Origin: Capitella teleta
Lineage: Eukaryota; Annelida; Polychaeta; Capitellidae
Direction: 5' to 3'
Assembly (NCBI GenBank): GCA_000328365.1
Contig: KB301364.1
Coordinates: 4,251 to 68,250, forward strand
Length of the DNA: 64,000 nucleotides
Under the pieces are notes generated by a model. That model worked only from the letters and a program-made list of their open reading frames with translations, was not told where the DNA came from and did not search any database. Within the stretch, counting starts at the first letter, position 1, and each line of letters begins with the position of its first letter. A program made the translations under genes and the position numbers. Positions 47,731 to 60,229 of this stretch are shown here, one piece after another.

Positions 47731-48450
47731 AATTTACCACATAATGCATGTACTATGCAAGAGTAACTAATTTGGTTTAATTTTTGATTATAGCCATATA
47801 TGTTATTTCAGTTATTTATATATCAAATGAACCTGGCTGCAATTATATATAGGATGGAAACATTCAGGTAGCAGCCTATCATCAATGATTTCATTTGGGT
47901 AGTCGAAAAGGCTCCTTTTGGCAATGTAAAATGCTAGTAGTCTATAATGCTAATATATTCTACTTTTATTCTGTGAGAAACTATAACTTTCCCAGATGGC
48001 ATTTGGGTAGTCGCTGTAACTGTGTCCAATAGTTGTCTGTGACGGTTTGTTTGTCTGAGAGATGGTGTGTTCTTAATGAGTTGCTAGAAAATAAGAGGAT
48101 CTTCAATCTTCAGCTCACTCACACAGTATTGTAAATTGACAGCTCTCTTGAGTCTGACATTATCTAAGTGGTCCACGATGTGGCTTACTTGATAGATGAC
48201 TTTATGAAAAACTATGGTGAAGCCGTAGTGAAAGAGAACCAAGCTTTAAACAAACATATTTCAATAACCTCCAATCTTCACCAATACCCAAATATGATAC
48301 ATTTAAAAACAAAAAAACACCACCCATTTATTTTAGCTTGGTCATCATACATAACAATTGTTATGATCGATTCGATATTGTAATATGCCATGATGCTAAA
48401 TATTAAATCGTTTTGGAAAGTTTCGGTGCACTATACTTAAGACCAAAAAT
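47731..48450. other. Gene-free stretch
   Basis: AT-rich DNA with no recognised feature. Confidence 0.4.
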
Positions 48451-48452
48451 TT

Positions 48453-49590
48453 ATGTACACACACTTGTTTTTATTCAGCGATCAGTGGGAGTTCCTCTGT
48501 CCTGAGTTCTACATAGGGGTATCCATGGACAGATCCCTCTCCGGAGAAAAACAAGTTAACAATGTATGTCGTGTTGCCTATGCCCAACTGAAGAGCTTAT
48601 CAAAAATCAAGTGTTTTATAAATCATGAATCCCTAGAATCCATTATACATGCTCTTATTACTGCTCGTATTGATTACTGTAACTCAGTTTTTAATGGTGT
48701 TAATGATCGTATTTTACAAAAGCTCCAAGTTCTACAAAATGCATGTGCCAGATTTTAACCGATACTTCTCGTTTTAACCATAATTATTACCCCTGTCCTT
48801 ACCGAATTGCATTGGCTAGCCATCAAATGTCGCATTGTTTTTAAACTTCTTGGGCCGATTCCAGAAAGAAACTTAAGTGGTAAAACTAAGTTCGGGAGGG
48901 GTTAAGTTGACTAAAACGATTCCAGAAACAAACTTAAGTCCTCTAGGCCCTGCAAAACTTGAGTGACCTCTCGACCTGACTTAAATCAAACTTAGTGAAT
49001 TCAAGATGGCGCCGATCAGAAGACGCCGGATTAATGCTTTTGTGTCAACACCAAGAAGGAGCCTTCCAGACAGGAGTAATGCTCTGGAAGGCGTTATGGA
49101 AGGGGAAAAAAAAAGCGTTATGAAAAAAACAAAAAAAAAACGTTATGACTGTAAAGCGGGGAAAAGAGCACTTGTTGCGTTATGATTAGGAATCAACGAC
49201 GCTATACACTCGCATTTCGTGTTTGTGATGCTTTCGTTTTCGATGCGAAGTTCCGGAAAAATCATGAACAATTCATAAAAGTAATGTTGTAAGGTACGTT
49301 TACCACTGATCAAATGTCTCGCCATGTCTTATACATTCCTTGGCAGATAGCCAATCCGATTTACGCTACTTAAGTTAAGTTCAGCAAAAATGCGTTTGTG
49401 GAATCAACTTAACTTGAAAACTTAACTTAATTAACGCCTGGAGGACTTAACTTAAGTCCCAAAGTTAAGTTTCTTTCTGGAATCGGCCCCTTATATTTAC
49501 ATTTAAATGGATGCACGGACTTTCACCAAAGTATCTGAGCGAACTTTTATCCCCTTACCAGTCAACTGTTGTCGAGTACTTTTGGGAGAT
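48453..49590 (+). mobile_element. LINE 3' reverse-transcriptase fragment interrupted by a MITE
   Basis: The frame at 48475-48758 (IGVSMDRSLSGEKQVNNVCR, ITARIDYCNSVFNG, LQVLQNACARF) matches the conserved C-terminal end of CR1/jockey-type reverse transcriptases. The same reading resumes after 49490 (WMHGLSPKYLSELLSPYQ). A separate inverted-repeat element sits between the parts. Ordinary truncated LINE. Confidence 0.8.
48852..49490. mobile_element. MITE nested in the LINE fragment
   Basis: The left end GGGCCGATTCCAGAAAGAAA and the right end, its inverted copy (TTTCTTTCTGGAATCGGCCC), define the element. AACTTAA-rich subterminal repeats lie inside each end. No transposase frame. It splits the LINE's C-terminal coding, so it is younger than the LINE. 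Confidence 0.8.
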
Positions 49591-51923
49591 CTTCATTCCA
49601 AATTTTGTTAGTTTTCCTGCGGCTAGTTTCATTGATGCGCCGGCACCCCAGACAGAAAGACCGAAAGTAAGGGTGCTGACAATTGTGGCTTGGTAAAAAA
49701 AAATCCAGGATCCGAGGGGAGAGTTTAAATCGGTTCAGTATTCTTAGGCAGTCGGCGTGTTTGCGTGCATTACGTCATGCACACTGAGTGCGCTTTGTAT
49801 AAAAGAAACGTGCGGGCCAATTTCACACGTAATTAGATTCGGGCCGCACAGCAATTAAGTCACCTAGCCCCTTGACTTCAGAAGCGCGTGAGTTGATTGC
49901 CTTTCAATATTATCCCCAATTGATTCGTTTAATAAACCTTTCCATCATTTAATTGTAATTTTCCCCTTGTGTCTTCTCGCTCTTTTATTGAACTGGTCAC
50001 GGGTTATATAGTGAATGGTATTTTGAGTTTGGAGTACTAACCTAGCATTAACATAAGCTTAGGAGTATTTATTACAGCAACAACAGTCACAGTGGTATGA
50101 AGAATGGGCTTACAACATGCAAAACAGTGATGCATTATAATTATTGTAGACTCTCACCATTGCAACAACATTGTTATGGCAAAAAGACTTTATGAAAAAT
50201 TTATGCAAATAATATTTGATTCGTTATAATGGGTGTAACTAGACATCTATAATCACGCCATTCCATGATAATCTGTATTTAAATGAGTATTAAATGCAAA
50301 TTTGGCAAGAAAGTTAACATTAATTAAACCAAAGTATTGCTTCATCAATATACAGGAATAGTCTGACAATACCAGCTATTTAATTTCAGCTATCCGTTTT
50401 CCCATTATAGGGAACATGACACTAGTCATGCATCCCTACTTATGATTAAATGACTCTTTAAGTGGGATTGTTGAGCGAGAAATCTGTAATCTGTAGGACC
50501 ATGTTTCACATAAATTTTCGTGTGCCACGGATATCTATTAAATAATAGAGCGCAGCAAATTTTGGGAAATAGATGATGCAATTTTGTTATTTCTTGACAT
50601 CACCTAATCTGATGAAATATTGCATCATGCACACTAAATCCTTATGATTCACAGCAGTCCATTGGCCTAGGCTGATTTTTTTCAGTTTATCAGACGACAA
50701 TGATCTGTGAACACGGTTGACTAATACATAGACGAACTTTAAAGATAATTCAAAAGCAATTCGCCACCTAATAGGTTGTTTTAAAGAGCCTATACTAATA
50801 ATTATTTATATATGTACATCTTTCTTCAATGCACGCGTTGGTTTCGCCTTGGCCGCTCTGGGTGCGCATTCCTCTCAATCAACATGCAACTGTTGCAACT
50901 GTTGTACGTAAGCATCTCATTCTTTTTTTTTCGTGAAACGCATGCATACCTTAGTATTAAAGTAACATGACAGGCTTTCTATATTCATTCTGATGAAATA
51001 TGATATTGTAATATTTCATACTTGAAGGGGAAGGGGGAGGGGCGATCGTTTGCGTTTCACGCATTTCTTGTACAATTTTATACATGGGAGTGAGTTGCAA
51101 ACGTTCTAAAAATATTGTTTGTAAGAAAGGACTGTTTGCTAGAGGAGCAGACGTACTGTTCATCTGCAACACTTCATGATGACGATTGGATGATCGATTT
51201 CTCACACCTGAGTCTTATGGGTACCCAGGAATGCACACCACATCTCCATGATCTCGCGCCTGGGGGATGGGAGAGTGTTTACGCAGTGTTTGCACAGATC
51301 ATTGGGTCAGGGTTTCACGCATCACATAGCTGCTGAGAATGGCAGGATAGAGGTCGAGACTTTTGGGTTGCTGGCCTTGTTTGCCAATCGTTCTTAATCA
51401 AACATTATCATATTTGACGAAGGAATGTAAATAGAGGACCAACCAGCGTACGTTGCTGCGCTCTTGTCCTTCTTCCAGTCGAAAGCGGCCAGTTTCGAAT
51501 GTTTGCTGGGTAATGACATCAAATTGTGCAATTATGGAAAACCTAATAATTAATTTCATGCTTAGTCATTCCTATTCAGGCGATAATTGGCCATGCGCAA
51601 TTGTCAATGAAATATTCAGGCTTCAGTAGACAATTCAATGAAAAGTTGTGAGTTTGTTGGCTGCATCCAACTAATTCACTATATGAAAAGCTTAGCCAAT
51701 ACTCATTTATAATGATCAATTCTGATGAGCAGGAACAATTTTGGTGACTGCTTTAGTAAAAATTTACTTGCCTTTGACACAAATTGCTTTTTGTCTATAC
51801 TTTCTTTAAATCACATGGGAGATGTTCTGCAAATGTAAACATCTGAAAGACGCACATTTTGTTTGTTACACCTGTTTTCATAGTGCAGCTTGAGGGAAAC
51901 ACATATTCTTTACAGTGGATTTA
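49591..51923. other. Gene-free stretch before cassette 4
   Basis: No family exon is recognised. Frames at 50957-51205 (minus) and 51115-51336 have no recognisable similarity. A TATAAAAG...AATAAA arrangement near 49797-49936 is noted but not called. Confidence 0.4.
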
Positions 51924-51985
51924 TATTGATTTTTCAGGTCAGCTTCTCTCATGCACAGACTTGGTGTGTGCTATGAATGAATCAG
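51924..51985 (+). promoter_or_regulatory. Cassette 4 promoter block
   Basis: TATTGATTT at 51924-51932, CATGCACAGAC from 51950, and CTATGAATGAATCAG ending at 51985. The AP-1-like site is TGAATCA, one base off. The start codon is 80 bases beyond. Confidence 0.55.
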
Positions 51986-52063
51986 CTTCAGTGTAGCATT
52001 CAGAAATCAAACAGCATAAGCTGAAGGATAACTCTCTATTGGATATCACAAAACAACTGGGAA

Positions 52064-52582
52064 ATGGATTATAGGCTTCACTTTATTGCAATTTCTTTCC
52101 AATTGCTGTCCAGCGGAACCTGTGAAACAATCAGACACAAATGGGGGGCAGGTAACAGCTATAATAAACAAATTTTATGTACTTCATAATACCATTATAC
52201 ATAAATGCACTGTAAAAATAAATTGATATTTTTGGTGCACTGTTAAACATAAATTGAAGTGCCTCATTTGTGTCTTTTGTTCTTTTCAATTCAGTCAGCA
52301 CTGCAGAATATTGTGACTATGAACATTTTGAGCCAAGATGCAATTCAGGACAAAACATTCATATCCTAAGTGCATATTACGGCCATATTGAGGTTGGCAA
52401 ATGTGTGAAAACAGATCTTGGTCATTTGGGGTGCCAGGTTGATGTGATAGACATTATGCGCAGAATATGCAATGGAAAATCTACTTGTGAATTAGCGGTG
52501 GATGATCAACAATTGAGAGATACACAACCATGTGCATCTGGGCTGGATATCTACTTAAAAGTGACGTTTGTGTGTTTATCAG
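52064..52582 (+). CDS. Cassette 4: signal peptide plus SUEL lectin exon
   Basis: Exon 52064-52151 (MDYRLHFIAISFQLLSSGTC, then ETIRHKWGAG) and exon 52295-52582. The SUEL domain has eight cysteines (AEYCDYEHFEPRC, YGHIEVGKC, TQPCASGLDIYL, FVCLSG). It gives 125 residues to a phase-1 donor G/GTAAGA. The intron is 143 bases. If the donor is ignored the frame runs on for about 38 codons through a hydrophobic stretch (LSMPLVNYTISLWSIIFAVW) to a stop near 52698. This could give a membrane-anchored form, but may be chance. Confidence 0.75.
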
Positions 52583-53312
52583 GTAAGAATCACATCCTTC
52601 TGATTTCCTATAAAATATTACAACTGTTTGGCTTATCTATGCCACTTGTCAACTACACGATTTCTTTGTGGAGTATTATCTTTGCAGTTTGGAAATGAGA
52701 CATGAATAGGCAAAATCTTAATCAAAGAAAGATGTTTTCCTTAACTGAAGGATCCAATGATTACATTGTACACTGCCTACAACCATGATTTGGAAATGTA
52801 AAAACCTAGCATTCATGAGACTACATAAAACGATGTCAAGTTATCACCTTATCACATGCAGCTATGAAAGGAGAGCATAATTATTTCATGCTCAACGTAT
52901 AGTTTTCCAAACTAAGGCTATGAAGGTGACCTGTTTAAAGCAACATATTCCTGATAGTCTGGCTTCTTCTGTCAGAAAATACATAGACGTAGGCAAACTG
53001 TTTCGAAGCTAATATTTTTTGGTGAAATGTATAGATTTTGACCTCCCCAATAAAATGTTGTAGAGGGCTAAGCTAATTTTCCCCAAAAATATATTTTCTC
53101 TGCGGTTGAAAAATCTACCCTCGAAATATGACGTAGGGTATAACTTCACAGCCTAGCAATGCGATTATAGGATTTTAACAAGATTTTAGCAGTTTTCCAT
53201 GAACCTGTGTGGTTTAGCAACTACATAAAATTAATCGAAAGTCGTACAATGCAACTTCCGGGTTTGATACATCGTTTTTTTAAAGCTGAAAGCACTTAAA
53301 AGATTCACCACC

Positions 53313-53334
53313 AAAGACGGTGATCACCGTCTTT
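53313..53334. repeat. Perfect 22-base palindrome in a dispersed repeat
   Basis: AAAGACGGTGA and its inverted copy meet at a central TGATCA. A relative with near-perfect symmetry lies at 62914-62937 after cassette 8. The neighbouring wording (TTCACC(A/G)CCAAA before, CCCAAC(G/A)CTT after) matches too, so this is an interspersed repeat rather than a chance hairpin. Confidence 0.6.
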
Positions 53335-54205
53335 TCACACCCAACGCTTGAACGCTAATAACGAGATTCTGGTCTTTAGCAGTTAAAGCAAAGGCGCATA
53401 CACTTTAGTGTCATCTTTTTAATTTTTTGTAGAGGTTGACTGAATGCATTGTACGATTTCAGGACATTTTCTCATGATATTCATCGAACTCATCTTCGAT
53501 ATATTTATTATAATAATCACATAATTATATAAATATATTAAAATTATATTATATAAATAATAAATATTATAAAAATATTATGAATGCTTTTTTTAGGCAT
53601 TGCATGACTATGGGTCACGCACTAATGTGCTTCTCACTCATTTAAAAGGCAATGCTTGTGGAGTTGGGTTGTATTCAGGTCACGCTTACATGCTCTCAGC
53701 CTCTGCCTTATTCCACTGCAGTTGTAACTGAGACTTGATGGTATGTAAGATCACACAATCGATCCTCCAAACATTTGAGTGATTTTAAACTATTAAAATC
53801 AATACTCATCATATTTCGGAATTTTTGTTGTTGTTGGTGAAGATTGGGTAGATGGTGATTCGGCTGTTCAGAGGAAAATATCATGTCATACATATCATAT
53901 TATTTTGATGCAGAGTATGAAAGGTATTATGACAAAGGCATGAGATTCAGGACTATGCACACACATCATATCTAGCTGTTAGCACATGAAATCACAATTA
54001 GAAGAATTCGGTCAAAGTCTAATCAAACCATGCCATGGATTTGAAATCGTTGACTTTATTAATATTGGGAATAGAACAATATATAAACCATCATAGTTTA
54101 CTTTTGTCTAAGATTAAGTTATAAGACCAACTTGTTATATTTTTTGCTGTATGGTTTTACTGTGCAAATCATTAGAAACACATTTTATTCACAGTGTGCT
54201 CATTT
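53335..54205. other. Gene-free stretch between cassettes 4 and 5
   Basis: It contains the 53434-53527 repeat shared with 46668-46755 and an AT-rich tract at 53520-53585. No exon seen. Confidence 0.45.
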
Positions 54206-54303
54206 TATTGATTTGGCAAGCATCTATGGGTTGTATAGGTTTGTCTCTCACTCTTTTTCTATCTCTATCATGCAGAGACTTGGCCTTGCTATGAATGCGT
54301 CAG
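54206..54303 (+). promoter_or_regulatory. Cassette 5 promoter block
   Basis: TATTGATTT at 54206-54214, CATGCAGAGAC from 54269, and CTATGAATGCGTCAG ending at 54303. The AP-1-like heptamer is TGCGTCA. Confidence 0.5.
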
Positions 54304-54372
54304 CATTCCGTGCAGCAAACTATAAAGTCAAGCTGACGCAAGTTGAAGGATCGGGATATTTTGGATATTGCA

Positions 54373-54903
54373 ATGGCAATAATTAAGGAATACCAACTTA
54401 ACTTTATCACTGTGTTGTGTATGTTGCTGACAAGAGGAACCTGTGAAACAGTTAGACACAAATGGGGTTCAGGTAGCCTATGGTCATTCATGCATGCTAT
54501 TTAATGCAATACAAAGTAGAATATTGCACTGTTAGAATAACAATAGTCAATGTTTTCATGCACTGTTAAAAAGTGTTACTCCATATGTGTCTACATATTA
54601 TCTTATTCAATTCAGTCAGCAATGGAGAATATTGTGATTATGAACATTTCAAGCCACTGTGTAGTCCTGCACAAAACCTGCAAATATTGAACGCACTATA
54701 CGGCCACATTGAGGTTGGGAAATGTGTAAAGGCAGATCTTGGTTACTTGGGTTGCCAAGCGGATGTGACAGAAATCATCCAAGGAATATGCAATGGGAAA
54801 TCAACCTGTGAAATAGCAGTTGATGATCAACAATTGAGAGATACAGAACCATGCACAGCTGGACTGGGAATATACTTGAAGGTTTCTTTTGTGTGCTTAG
54901 CAG
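54373..54903 (+). CDS. Cassette 5: signal peptide plus SUEL lectin exon
   Basis: Exon 54373-54472 (hydrophobic core LNFITVLCMLL, ending GTCETVRHKWGSG) and exon 54616-54903. The SUEL domain (GEYCDYEHFKPLC, YGHIEVGKC, TEPCTAGLGIYL, FVCLAG) has eight cysteines. It gives 129 residues to a phase-1 donor G/GTAAGA. The intron is 143 bases. It is the likely parent type of the decayed cassette 3. A TTAA-flanked MITE begins 38 bases after the donor. Confidence 0.75.
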
Positions 54904-54940
54904 GTAAGAATCATATTGAAGCATACCTTGACTACTATTA

Positions 54941-55404
54941 TTAAAGAGGACCTCTGTTTATTTTTAAACCTTTTTAGATTGATTCTATATTTTTTTGTGA
55001 GTGACGTCAGACCAATTTGGAAAAAAATTGTCATTTATTATTTATATTCAAGAAAAAAAAAATCAAAATATCATTCTAATTACCAATCCAATCTAGTTTC
55101 TTACTCGGGTGGAATAGCTTGAAATGAGATGAGTGGGAGATTTTTTTTATGAGAACTGCTGAAAGATCTACTCACTCGACAGCTCCCATTGTTAACAACA
55201 GAATAGTTTTTTTGTCACGTCACCACAGTCTGAAAGCGAATGCGAGAAAGGAGAGATTTCAAACCTCCCAAATTCGATTTATCTAGAAATTAGCTCACTG
55301 CAAGTGTATTGTCTAAAAATATGTAAGTCACAAGGCGTTATGTCTCTTGATATGCACCCTCTATCTTCCGTTACAAGCTCAAAACGATCAGAGGTCCTCT
55401 TTAA
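54941..55404. mobile_element. TTAA-flanked MITE, piggyBac-like
   Basis: The left end TTAAAGAGGACCTCTG is the exact inverse of the right end CAGAGGTCCTCTTTAA. TTAA at both ends fits a piggyBac-type target site with AGAGGACCTCTG termini. No transposase frame. It is a cleaner relative of 22219-22933. Confidence 0.8.
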
Positions 55405-56543
55405 TGTATGTTTTTTGTATAATGATCTATTTATATCCACATAAGATGTATTTTATATAATATTCAGACTCAGTATTAAATTTAGTTTACTGTAGAAGTA
55501 AATTTATTCATAATATTCATGAGACATAATATTACGCTGAATACAGAAGTTTTATTGAGAGATCTGCTAGCAGCTGCTTCCCTTTAGTTTGTCAATTTTG
55601 ACCCACAATGGCCAAATGGGTATGCAGTTAACCAAGTGTTATTAAGATATCCAGAAAAAAAGCATCACCGAATAATACCTGGTAATACTAATATACTTAC
55701 CAGAAAAAGACACTCCATTATAATTACAAATGCAAGGATACTAACTCAGAAAACGCAAATTATTATGTTCACCTCTGTATCTAAGAGTCATGTCAAGGCG
55801 GTACAATTGAAATATGGCAAAATTATTTCAGATTTGAGGAAAACAAAAGGGAATCAAATTGTGTTGTTGAGAAATGCAATGAACATAGGTATTGTTTGAT
55901 TATGATGGGTATTCTTAATCACAATCAATTACTCAGTTTTATCTGTGCTACATAAAACGTATAAAACAAAACTGAGAAAACGACCATGGAATCCCTTGCA
56001 ATAAAATAAAATGTTTACTTTTCCTGACGGCTGTGAAAGAATCCTTATAGGAACCTCCTTTTCATTTGACGTTTCTGTATAAGCAGGAGATATGAATAGT
56101 GTGTAGACCTGGAACAAAAAGGCCAAAAACAAAAATCTTTTGCTTATCCAATATAAACCCGCAAAATGAACCAGCCACAACATTGCAATCCCACAATTGT
56201 TTTCAGAAAGTAGGTACAAAATAAAAATGCAGCTCTTAAACAGGTGAATGTAATACTAAGGTTCAGTCAATAGCCTGTATTGGAGGCCTGATAATTCTCT
56301 GATGCTTGATATTAGAAATACTTTAGTTCTATATAACATAATTATATTCACTGAATATTTTTCTGGCATCGTGATGTTACAAGTAAGGCATTTTAGTTCC
56401 CCTAGTTATAGTTCTCTCATCCCTCATCTTAAGGTAGCCAAAGTTATAAAAATGATCACTTTTACCCTCAATTAATTCAAAATTTCACTAATTTTGCAAC
56501 ATTTGGTTCTATCAGAGAAGCCATTCTGCAGTAGGTACCATAT

Positions 56544-56544
<1 letters not shown>
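55405..56544. other. Gene-free stretch between cassettes 5 and 6
   Basis: An open frame at 55636-55899 is lysine- and isoleucine-rich and unlike the local family. No feature called. Confidence 0.4.
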
Positions 56545-56777
<233 letters not shown>

Positions 56778-57006
56778 TATTTCTTTATGAAATTGACATT
56801 GGATTTTATTTTCAGTTTTACCAATATCAATGACATTGCTGATGCAAATGCCCTTTTTTAGTCTGTCATACCTCTAATAAAGGATTCTGGGATTATATGT
56901 ATATCATTAGAAAAGACTTTTCATGTAACAGATTTCTTTCAGAGTGCTTCACAGAAATTTAGATTGGTGCATACTCCTTGTTACTGAGATGTAGGTCACA
57001 TTCACA

Positions 57007-57042
57007 CATGAACAGACTGGCTGTTTGCTATGAATGAGTCAG
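57007..57042 (+). promoter_or_regulatory. Cassette 6 promoter block
   Basis: CATGAACAGAC from 57007 and CTATGAATGAGTCAG ending 57042, with an exact TGAGTCA at 57035-57041, 69 bases before the start codon. The upstream TATTGATTT site is not clear here. Confidence 0.55.
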
Positions 57043-57109
57043 CTTTTACTGAGGCACATTGTAGGGCATTGACTATTACTTGAAGGATATTGCTATCAAG
57101 GATATCAGA

Positions 57110-57636
57110 ATGGGTGTCAAAATATTGGATTATCTTCTCCAAATACTTGGACTGTTGTGTCTGATATGGACTAAAGGGCAATGTGAAACCATAAGGCATG
57201 AATGGGGATCAGGTTAGAATTTTACATTACTTGCCAATGGTATTGTTAGTCAAAGCTTTTACACTGTAAATATATCAACTTGAAATCTCATTCACTGTAA
57301 GAAAGATTTCCCATTCATGCTATTATGGATCTCTACTTTGCACTGCAGTTTCAAGTGGAGAATTTTGTGATTTTGAGACATTCAAAGCCAATTGCCAGCC
57401 TGGATATGATCTAAATATCTTACAAGCTAGTTATGGCCACATAGCACTTGGAAAATGTGTAACTGTTGATCTTGGTATATTTGGCTGTAAAACTGACGTT
57501 GTTGCTACATTAAAGCAACACTGTAGTGGACATAACCAGTGCAATCTTAGTGTTCATGATGAAGTGCTGAGGCGCACTGAGCCTTGTGAAAGAGGCATTA
57601 CTTTGTACTTGGAAACCACATTTGCTTGCATAAGAG
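57110..57636 (+). CDS. Cassette 6: signal peptide plus SUEL lectin exon
   Basis: Exon 57110-57212 (core LLQILGLLCLIW, ending GQCETIRHEWGSG) and exon 57349-57636. The SUEL domain has eight cysteines (GEFCDFETFKANC, YGHIALGKC, SGHNQC, TEPCERGITLYL, FACIRG). It gives 130 residues to a phase-1 donor G/GTAAGG. The intron is 136 bases. Together with cassette 7 it forms a distinct subtype in which GHIEVGKC becomes GHIA(L/R)GKC. Confidence 0.75.
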
Positions 57637-58413
57637 GTAAGGTTTGACAATAATATACACTTGGTACTTTTCATGAACCTAGTCCAATGTGTGTGCATTG
57701 TTCTTGTTTTGAAATCTCATTTCATTTGTTATATGACTTAACTTGTATGGTATGAGATTGAATGTACTTTAAAATTATTGCTCGCAATGAACTCTATCAA
57801 ACATGTGAATAATATGGTGATCAATAGCTAGAATGTAAATATGGATCATTTTGGCTGTCTTGTTGAATAGCAGAATCTCAAAAGAATGCAAAACAATAGG
57901 GCTTATGTGATGTACATAGTGACGTAAGCTGTCTCAAGGGCACAGGCTTTTGTGATAGGTTTGAAAGATCACACTTATCCTTTGGCCACGACCTACTAGA
58001 GCCAGCACTCACCGTTAACACATTAAAACCAGAGACAAGAATTATCATATTTTGTGCTATGGGAAATGCGAACCCTGGCTGTGAACTTGTTAGGCAGCTT
58101 TAATAATGAAGCAGGTTTGCCATTTTGTTATATGGGATGTCAGCCAATGTAACCGCTTGTGGAATTACCTCAAAAGGTACAATGATATGTGCATTAAAAT
58201 GCTTAAAATGACTGGAAAAACAAGTTTATCATAAATATGTTTAATAATAAGTCTAAAACTCCATAACTACATAACATAAACGAAATGAGAGTAAAATAAC
58301 AATAGCTTCAATATCAGTAAGAGGAAAATCATTATGCCAGAGTTATTTTAGAGTGCTGCACAAAAATATATAGCAGTGTACACTGCTTGCTATTCAGCCA
58401 TATATCAGCTGCA
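57637..58413. other. Short spacer between cassettes 6 and 7
   Basis: About 780 bases with no recognisable exon. This is the clearest evidence that a cassette need not carry its own downstream domains. Confidence 0.5.
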
Positions 58414-58447
58414 CATGCACAGACTCTGCTTACTATGAGTGAGTCAG
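58414..58447 (+). promoter_or_regulatory. Cassette 7 promoter block
   Basis: CATGCACAGACT from 58414 and CTATGAGTGAGTCAG ending 58447. Exact TGAGTCA at 58440-58446, 59 bases before the start codon. Confidence 0.55.
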
Positions 58448-58504
58448 ATTTCTGTGAAGCACACTGCAGGGATGTGGATACTGACATAAGGATATTATAT
58501 CACA

Positions 58505-59040
58505 ATGGGCACCTACATTGGAGAATATTGGATCCACATATTTGGAGCATTCTTTTTACTGTGGAATAGAGGGCATTGTGAAACGATTAGACATGGATGG
58601 GGATCAGGTTAGAGCAATATCTCAGTATATTATGGCCATGGCTTCATTATTCAATATTTTACTGCACTGTAAATACATTAGTAACTTATTTAATACACTG
58701 TAAGCATATTCTTCCCATTCATGCTACAATGGATCATTGTTTTGCACTTCAGTTTCAAGTGGAGAGTTTTGTGATTTTGAGACATTCAAAGCAGATTGCC
58801 AACCCGGATATACAATCGACATTTTACAAGCAATCTATGGCCACATAGCTCGTGGGAAGTGTGTCACAGTTGATTTTGGTATATTTGGCTGTAAAACTGA
58901 TGTGGTTTCCATATTGAAGCAACAATGTAGTGGTCATAATCAGTGCAACATTTCGGTGGATGATGAAGTGCTGAGACGCACTAAACCCTGTGAAAGAGGC
59001 ATTACAGTCTACTTGGTGGCCACATTTGCTTGTATAAGAG
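58505..59040 (+). CDS. Cassette 7: signal peptide plus SUEL lectin exon
   Basis: Exon 58505-58607 (core IHIFGAFFLLW, ending GHCETIRHGWGSG) and exon 58753-59040. The SUEL domain has eight cysteines (GEFCDFETFKADC, YGHIARGKC, SGHNQC, TKPCERGITVYL, FACIRG). It gives 130 residues to a phase-1 donor G/GTAAGA. The intron is 145 bases. It is the close tandem partner of cassette 6, 1.4 kb apart. Confidence 0.75.
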
Positions 59041-60229
59041 GTAAGACTTGCAATTGAAACTTTATTTAGTTATGGTTCATCAAGCCCTGTACATGTGTCA
59101 TATGCCTTCCATAATGAAGATCCGGTATCTTCAATCTGTATACCATTCAACCTGATTGACAAAAATATATATGTTGAGCCTTTTTATTACTCATTGGTGT
59201 CTTTTTATTAATGATAAGGCTACAAGCCTTGCCTGTAGCTTTGGCTAAAGGTGTATGGATATGCGAATCTAATTGCATTAAACAAACGTCCTGTGAATAT
59301 TTGGGATATTGGGATTCTTTGAAAATCATGAATTTCATTATTGAATAACTTGTCTCTTCTGCAGATACATATATTCAATCATCCAAAATAATGATAAGGA
59401 ATAACAGTTTTTAGATGTAAATATTATTTATTCGAATGCAGTAGTTCATCTCATTCATCGATATCATCTCAAACTCATTAATTCCTACTGTTGTTGAAAT
59501 GCCCACATCTAGCTTTGGAATTTGTGAACATACTTGTTTAACTAGGACTTTATTGCAACAAAATTGAATAAAATCAAACATAATTTAACATTGTCTCATT
59601 GCATAACTATAATTTATTATAAATAATATCATCAACAGCGTGAAGCTTGATCTCTATACTCTTGTCATCGTAAGCATCACCTATTTATCAACTATATTTA
59701 TTGCCTCAAAAATCGTTGACTCAAAAATTTATTGCAATAAATGATATGTAGTACACAGTACACACAGGAAATCGAATTTGTTTCATGATGCATTTTGCTG
59801 ATGAATAAGAAAACACGGACCGAGTTAGCCATTTTATATCACTCACATTCTTTAACAATGAATTTTTTAACTAATTCAACCTGCGCTTATTTCATGCTGA
59901 CAACAATTGAATATAATATTAGCAGGATTTAATATCAATAATCATTATATAATAACTGTGTGTAAGAAGTCATGAATGCAGACCAAAACAAAACAAGAGA
60001 ACACAATGGAATATACAAATAATGAACCTATTGCATGCTCACCTCAAGTTCTGCCTGATCATAAAAGGAATGACACCACGTTATCAAATGTATGCAACTA
60101 TATAAATTTGAATATTCAGAATCAATTGAATCAACTGAGCACAATTATTATTTGCACAACATTAGATGGATAAATTATTCATAAGAGTATTTTAAAGAGG
60201 TATATTTGTACTATCCTAACATTAAACTT
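59041..60229. other. Gene-free stretch after cassette 7
   Basis: AT-rich DNA; no exon or repeat recognised. Confidence 0.4.

Noticed and set aside
55636-55899. Open frame of 87 codons between cassettes 5 and 6, tested as a candidate downstream exon
   Set aside because: No cysteine pattern, membrane segment or tyrosine motif like the constant exons of genes A-G.
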